Source: Cherax quadricarinatus (lineage: Eukaryota > Arthropoda > Malacostraca > Decapoda > Parastacidae). From it: 64,000 nucleotides of DNA. The stretch lies in NCBI RefSeq assembly GCF_038502225.1, contig NC_091293.1:9508138-9572137 (forward strand), read 5' to 3'. The notes beneath the pieces were generated by a model, which did no database searches, was not told where the DNA came from, and was given only the letters and a program-made list of their open reading frames with translations. Position numbers and translations under genes: made by a program. Of this stretch, positions 62,990 to 64,000 are shown piece after piece; positions within the stretch are counted from its first letter, which is position 1; the number at the start of each line of letters is the position of its first letter.

Positions 62990-64000
62990 GCTAAGAGACT
63001 GAACAGTCCCTGGCTAACACCCAACATCCTCAAATCCATAAATACAAATACAAAGCACCTATACGAAAAACAATGCAGAATGGGTCACATAACCAGAGAC
63101 CAAAGAAAACGTTACTCCTCAATCCTAACCAGCCTGATAAGAAGGGCTAAAATACTGTATTATGAGAACAGATTATCCAACTTACGAGTTGATATAAAAA
63201 AGACCTGGAAAACCCTATCAGAAATTCTAGGAACAAAAAACATATCACGAAATAGCGAAATTGAATTAACAAAACCAGATGAACCCCAACTCCCACCAAC
63301 TGAAACAGCAAACAGACTCAATAATTTCTTCTCCACTATAGGTCAAAACCTTGCCAATAAAATCCTAAGCTCAGATACCCCACACAATGACTACCTCACT
63401 GGCAACTACCCGAACACACTGTTCCTAGCTCCGGCTAACCCAACTGAAGTCTCCCTTATTATCAACACACTAAAAAACAATACAGGAGATTTAAATACCT
63501 TACCACCCTTTATATACAAAAAAGCGTCACAAGTACTATCACCAATCATTGCAACACTCTTTAACAAATCCATAGAATCCTCTACCTTCCCTACAGTTCT
63601 CAAAATAGCAAGGGTCACCCCGATCCATAAAGGAGGAGACCAAACAGACTTAAATAACTATAGGCCAATATCCAACTTACACCCTCTCTCAAAAATCTTC
63701 GAAAAATTAATTCATAAGCGAATCTATTCCTGCCTCATCTCCCAGAACATACTAAACCCCTGTCAATTTGAGTTCAGGCCTAATAAAAATACTAATGATG
63801 CTATTATACACATGCTAGAACACATATACACTGCAATAGAGAAAAAATAAGTCCCACTGGGGATCTTCATTGATTTACGTAAAGCTTTTGATACAGTTGA
63901 CCATGACTTACTCCATATAAAACTGTCGCACTATCGTATAAGAGGGCACTCCCTCAACTACCTAAAGTCTTACCTCAGCAACAGGAGCCAATATGTGTAC
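62990..64000 (+). mobile_element. LINE family C, copy 2 (runs off the window)
   Basis: Starts in the linker after the endonuclease and contains the beginning of RT. The window ends within the RT palm ([15 protein letters not shown]). Same family as 29576-32700, opposite strand. Confidence 0.82.
63080..64000 (+). pseudogene. LINE C copy 2: linker and N-terminal RT
   Basis: Open 63080-63850: DIKKTWKTLSEILGTKN, FFSTIGQNLANKI, TGDLNTLPPFIYKKAS, ARVTPIHKGGDQTDLNNYRPISNLHPLSKIFEKLIHKRIYS, CQFEFRPNKNTNDAI. A single TAA at 63848-63850 interrupts; the same frame goes on with [18 protein letters not shown] (first catalytic Asp). Relative to copy 1 the stop replaces a Glu codon in the loop before the palm. 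Confidence 0.85.

Noticed and set aside
1..64000. A host gene or an undescribed defence-type system
   Set aside because: Every frame above about 150 codons could be assigned to a transposable element or to an antisense shadow; no host domain was recognised on either strand.

Overview
The window is a dense graveyard of nested transposable elements from a eukaryotic, most likely decapod crustacean (crayfish, shrimp or crab-like) genome. The host call rests on the element mix (CR1, RTE, Jockey-like and Tx1-like LINEs, BEL/Pao and Ty3/gypsy elements, a tRNA-derived SINE with a CTTAT tail) and on repeats I associate with decapods from general knowledge; no search could be run. I see no host protein-coding gene, rRNA, functional tRNA, CRISPR array or operon. 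Almost every long reading frame is a piece of a retrotransposon, usually broken by stops, frameshifts, deletions or later insertions.

Layout. 1-9714: a CR1-type LINE (family A, + strand) is split by an RTE-type LINE (- strand) with a 10-bp target duplication (1853-1862 / 9661-9670). The RTE is itself split by a hAT-like DNA element (2846-3574, 8-bp duplication) and by a LINE whose ORF1 carries CCCH zinc fingers (6010-9548; called CCCH-LINE). 9715-11395: small CR1-A piece, 5' part of a second CCCH-LINE, short repeats. 11396-18697: a CR1 family B LINE split by a 5.9-kb Tx1/L1-like LINE (11897-17818). 18698-32700: a third LINE family (C, - strand) whose 3' end is split by a 10.7-kb BEL/Pao element (18883-29575, two LTRs of about 1 kb); inside the BEL/Pao leader sits an RT-bearing LINE with a C-terminal C2H2 finger (25615-27931, 9-bp duplication). 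32700-36924: short repeats, then a LINE with RNase H-like and zinc-finger C-terminal sequence, split by a deleted gypsy element (33475-36227, GTGTT duplication) and by a SINE. 36925-40136: second large CCCH-LINE copy, split by a SINE. 40137-41785: two tandem arrays and an ORF1 fragment. 41790-54332: third CCCH-LINE copy split by a 9.6-kb gypsy element (42256-51901) whose integrase lies before its reverse transcriptase; that element contains a nearly intact CR1-B (45523-48620) between the integrase zinc finger and catalytic core, plus two SINEs. 54333-62233: CR1-A copy split by a 5.4-kb LTR element without detectable gag or pol (54546-59937), which holds another CR1-B, and by a 1.08-kb unclassified insertion. 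62234-64000: CCCH-LINE 3' piece, then a family C LINE running off the window.

Because each insertion interrupts an older one, the window records relative ages. The youngest-looking protein is the 984-codon CR1-B frame at 45702-48656. The most notable architecture is the gypsy element with order gag-PR-IN-RT-RH, which matches the known Gmr1 type and is not a new system. I found no convincing undescribed host system; the least explained pieces are the coding-free LTR element and the 1.08-kb insertion.
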